Made by a program: the position numbers and the translations under genes
Source of the DNA: an uncultured Clostridia bacterium
Lineage (GTDB): Bacteria > Bacillota > Clostridia > Christensenellales > Borkfalkiaceae
DNA length: 7,231 nucleotides
NCBI GenBank assembly: GCA_937888935.1
Contig: CALARO010000283.1
Coordinates: forward strand, 1-7,231
Direction: 5' to 3'
Part shown: positions 5,743-7,231 of the stretch, piece after piece
Layout of the letters: each line of letters starts with the position of its first letter
Position numbering within the stretch: the stretch's first letter is position 1
The notes under the pieces: generated by a model
Seen by the model: the letters and a program-made list of their open reading frames with translations, nothing else
Database searches by the model: none
What the model was told of the DNA's origin: nothing

Positions 5743-6665
5743 TGACTGCGAAACAGAAAAAAGCCATAAAGCATACGCTTACCTGCTGGGCGATGGGCGG
5801 GCTTCCCGTATTCGGATTTATTTTGTTTATGTTTTTGCCGATGCTGATATCGCTTTGGCTCGGCTTTACGGAATTGCACGTGTTCGAGCTGGATAAAGCA
5901 AAATGGGTGGGCGTGGAAAACTATAAAAACGTTTTCGCTGATCCTATGTTTTATAAAGCGATTGTGAACACCCTGTATTCCCTGATCAGCGTCCCGATCA
6001 GTATGTTGTTCGGGCTGTTGCTCGCCGTATTGCTCAATAACGAGTCTTTAAAATTCAGAGGAGTTTTCAAAGCGTTATTTTTCCTGCCGTTCGTCTGCTC
6101 GTCGGTTGTCGTTACCACAACGTTTATGTGGCTGTTCGACGTATCGGAATTCGGTATCATCAATTCGATATTGAAATCCTGCGGATTGAATACGGTTTCT
6201 TTTCTCACTACGCCCGCGCTCATCATGCCGATCGCTACCGTGATGACGGTGTGGAACGGCACGGGGCAATATATGCTGATTTTTCAAGCCGCGCTTACGA
6301 ATATCAATAAAGAAGTACTCGAAGCTTCTGCGATCGACGGCGCAAACGCGGAAAAACGGTTTTTCAAAATCATTCTGCCTTTGATCAGTCCTACGGCTTT
6401 TTATCTGTTTACCACGGGATTGATCGGCGGCTTGCAGAATTTCGTTATGTTTCAGGTGCTTGCTTCCGCCACCAGCGGAACGCTGTACGGACCGAGCGAT
6501 GCCTGCATCACTCTCGTATTTTATTTGTATCAGAGCGCGTTTACCAACGTATATCTCAACGGTCCCGGTTTTGCGGCGGCGATTGCGTGGGTGGTTGCCG
6601 TTATCATTATGATCGCAACGTGGCTGAATTTCAAATTGTCGAAAAAGTGGGTGAACTATGATTAA
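5739..6665 (+). CDS. Sugar ABC transporter permease, MalF/UgpA-like
   Basis: A 308-residue membrane protein with about six hydrophobic segments (near 20-42, 73-100, 109-134, 158-182, 209-232 and 277-297), the normal size for the first CUT1 permease. The cytoplasmic EAA loop that docks the ATPase is clear: EASAIDGANAEKRFFKIILP, residues 195-214, with E195, A196, G201 and P214. Upstream, GVENYKNVFADPMFYKAIVNT is the typical periplasmic-side lead into the transport domain. The first ATG (5739) overlaps the binding-protein stop as ATGA, showing translational coupling. A second ATG at 5742 sits at better spacing (six bases) from GAGGA (5731-5735) and could be the true start, which would remove one methionine. 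It forms a heterodimeric channel with the following permease. Confidence 0.94.
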   Translation: MMTAKQKKAIKHTLTCWAMGGLPVFGFILFMFLPMLISLWLGFTELHVFELDKAKWVGVENYKNVFADPMFYKAIVNTLYSLISVPISMLFGLLLAVLLNNESLKFRGVFKALFFLPFVCSSVVVTTTFMWLFDVSEFGIINSILKSCGLNTVSFLTTPALIMPIATVMTVWNGTGQYMLIFQAALTNINKEVLEASAIDGANAEKRFFKIILPLISPTAFYLFTTGLIGGLQNFVMFQVLASATSGTLYGPSDACITLVFYLYQSAFTNVYLNGPGFAAAIAWVVAVIIMIATWLNFKLSKKWVNYD

Positions 6666-7231
6666 GGAAAAAAGTCTGAAAAGGCGCGCTTTCGGCGGCG
6701 CGGCTATGTATGCGGGATTAATTGTTGCCGCGCTGATCGTATTATTTCCGTTTTACGTGGCGATTATCACTTCCGTGAAAGACGTGCTTGAAGTGCGCGG
6801 AACGTTTACATGGTGGCCGAAAAGTTTTACTTCTACGGCATATAAATTGATGTTCGACGCAAACGAACTGGAAATAAATTATATGCGTTCGCTCGGGAAT
6901 ACGTTGTTTATCGCGTTGCCCGTGGTGGTTGTGGGGTGCATTTCTTCGTCGATGTCGGCGTACATATTCGCCAAACACGAATTTTTCGGCAAAAACGTAA
7001 TGTTTGCGCTGATGATGACTTCGATGATGGTGCCGAGCGTGGTTACCATGATTCCGAGTTATCTGATTTTCACCGCGTTCGGCTGGGTAGATACGTTTTT
7101 GCCGCTGATCGTTCCGGGAATGTTCGGCAGTATTTCCGTGCTTTTTGCGCTGAAACAATTTATGTGCGGCGTGCCGAACGAGTTGCTCGACGCGGCGAAA
7201 ATCGACGGACTCGGCGAACTCGGAACGTACG
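6658..7231 (+). CDS. Sugar ABC transporter permease, MalG/UgpE-like (partial, runs off the end)
   Basis: From ATG 6658 the frame stays open to the window edge, giving 191 complete codons of an expected 270-290. It overlaps the previous permease by eight bases, so the two should be translated together. The visible part has a basic N-terminus, a first membrane helix (about 14-38) ending in the family-typical FPFYVAIITSVKD, the W-W-P-KSFT segment, a NT-led second helix (81-105), then two more helices (about 115-141 and 145-168). The EAA loop begins at ELLDAAKIDGLGELGTY, residues 175-191, just before the cut. This is the second CUT1 channel subunit; its last two helices and the genes after it are not visible. 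No ribosome binding site stands out beyond a GTGGGTG patch (6647-6653), consistent with coupling. Confidence 0.92.
   Translation, partial: MIKEKSLKRRAFGGAAMYAGLIVAALIVLFPFYVAIITSVKDVLEVRGTFTWWPKSFTSTAYKLMFDANELEINYMRSLGNTLFIALPVVVVGCISSSMSAYIFAKHEFFGKNVMFALMMTSMMVPSVVTMIPSYLIFTAFGWVDTFLPLIVPGMFGSISVLFALKQFMCGVPNELLDAAKIDGLGELGTY

Noticed and set aside
6742..7158. Minus-strand open frame of 138 codons
   Set aside because: It is antisense to the second permease, is very rich in His and Arg, and the plus-strand frame is a clear MalG-like protein.
1..7231. CRISPR array, tRNA, rRNA or insertion sequence
   Set aside because: No regularly spaced repeats, cloverleaf-type sequence, rRNA-like stretch, transposase motif or terminal inverted repeats with target duplication could be seen.

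Overview
The window looks like a chromosomal piece of an anaerobic, gut-type Bacillota (Clostridia or a related lineage). This is inferred from AT-rich gaps between moderate-GC genes, AGGA/GAGGA ribosome binding sites, a lipoprotein-anchored solute-binding protein, and a CUT1 sugar importer paired with an AraC-type regulator. No rRNA, tRNA, CRISPR array or transposase is visible, so the taxonomy is only a guess. All recognisable genes lie on the + strand.

Layout. Bases 1-337 hold the end of what may be an antitoxin gene, overlapping a RelE/ParE-family toxin gene that is broken by an in-frame amber codon. A strong Rho-independent terminator (367-413) closes this unit. An AT-rich gap (414-797) carries a near-consensus promoter for a FAD-dependent oxidoreductase of the FAD_oxidored type (798-2571). 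That gene is split into two frames by one extra G near 1725. A second gap (2572-2907) carries another near-consensus promoter and an unusual leader with two overlapping inverted repeats. Then come an AraC/XylS regulator (2908-3816), a large lipoprotein solute-binding protein (3862-5742), a MalF/UgpA-like permease (5739-6665) and a MalG/UgpE-like permease (6658 to past the window end). The last three are packed as an operon with overlapping stops and starts. No ATPase is present in the window.

How the parts fit. The importer probably brings in a sugar or glycoside, with the binding protein on the outer face of the membrane and the two permeases forming the channel. The AraC-like protein is probably the local sensor-regulator. 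The promoter of the oxidoreductase and that of the araC-transport operon align without gaps over about 110 bp. They share an ACCTTTTT element, a GTGGA..TATGTG element, the -35, a 17-bp spacer and an extended -10, all at identical distances. This suggests one regulator controls both units and links the oxidoreductase to the imported compound.

Most worth following up are the duplicated promoter/operator module, the leader of the araC operon in which a terminator-like palindrome and an 18-bp hairpin compete for the same T-tract, and the two gene lesions (amber and frameshift) within 1.7 kb. The lesions could be real decay or assembly error. I do not see a clearly new biological system beyond these.
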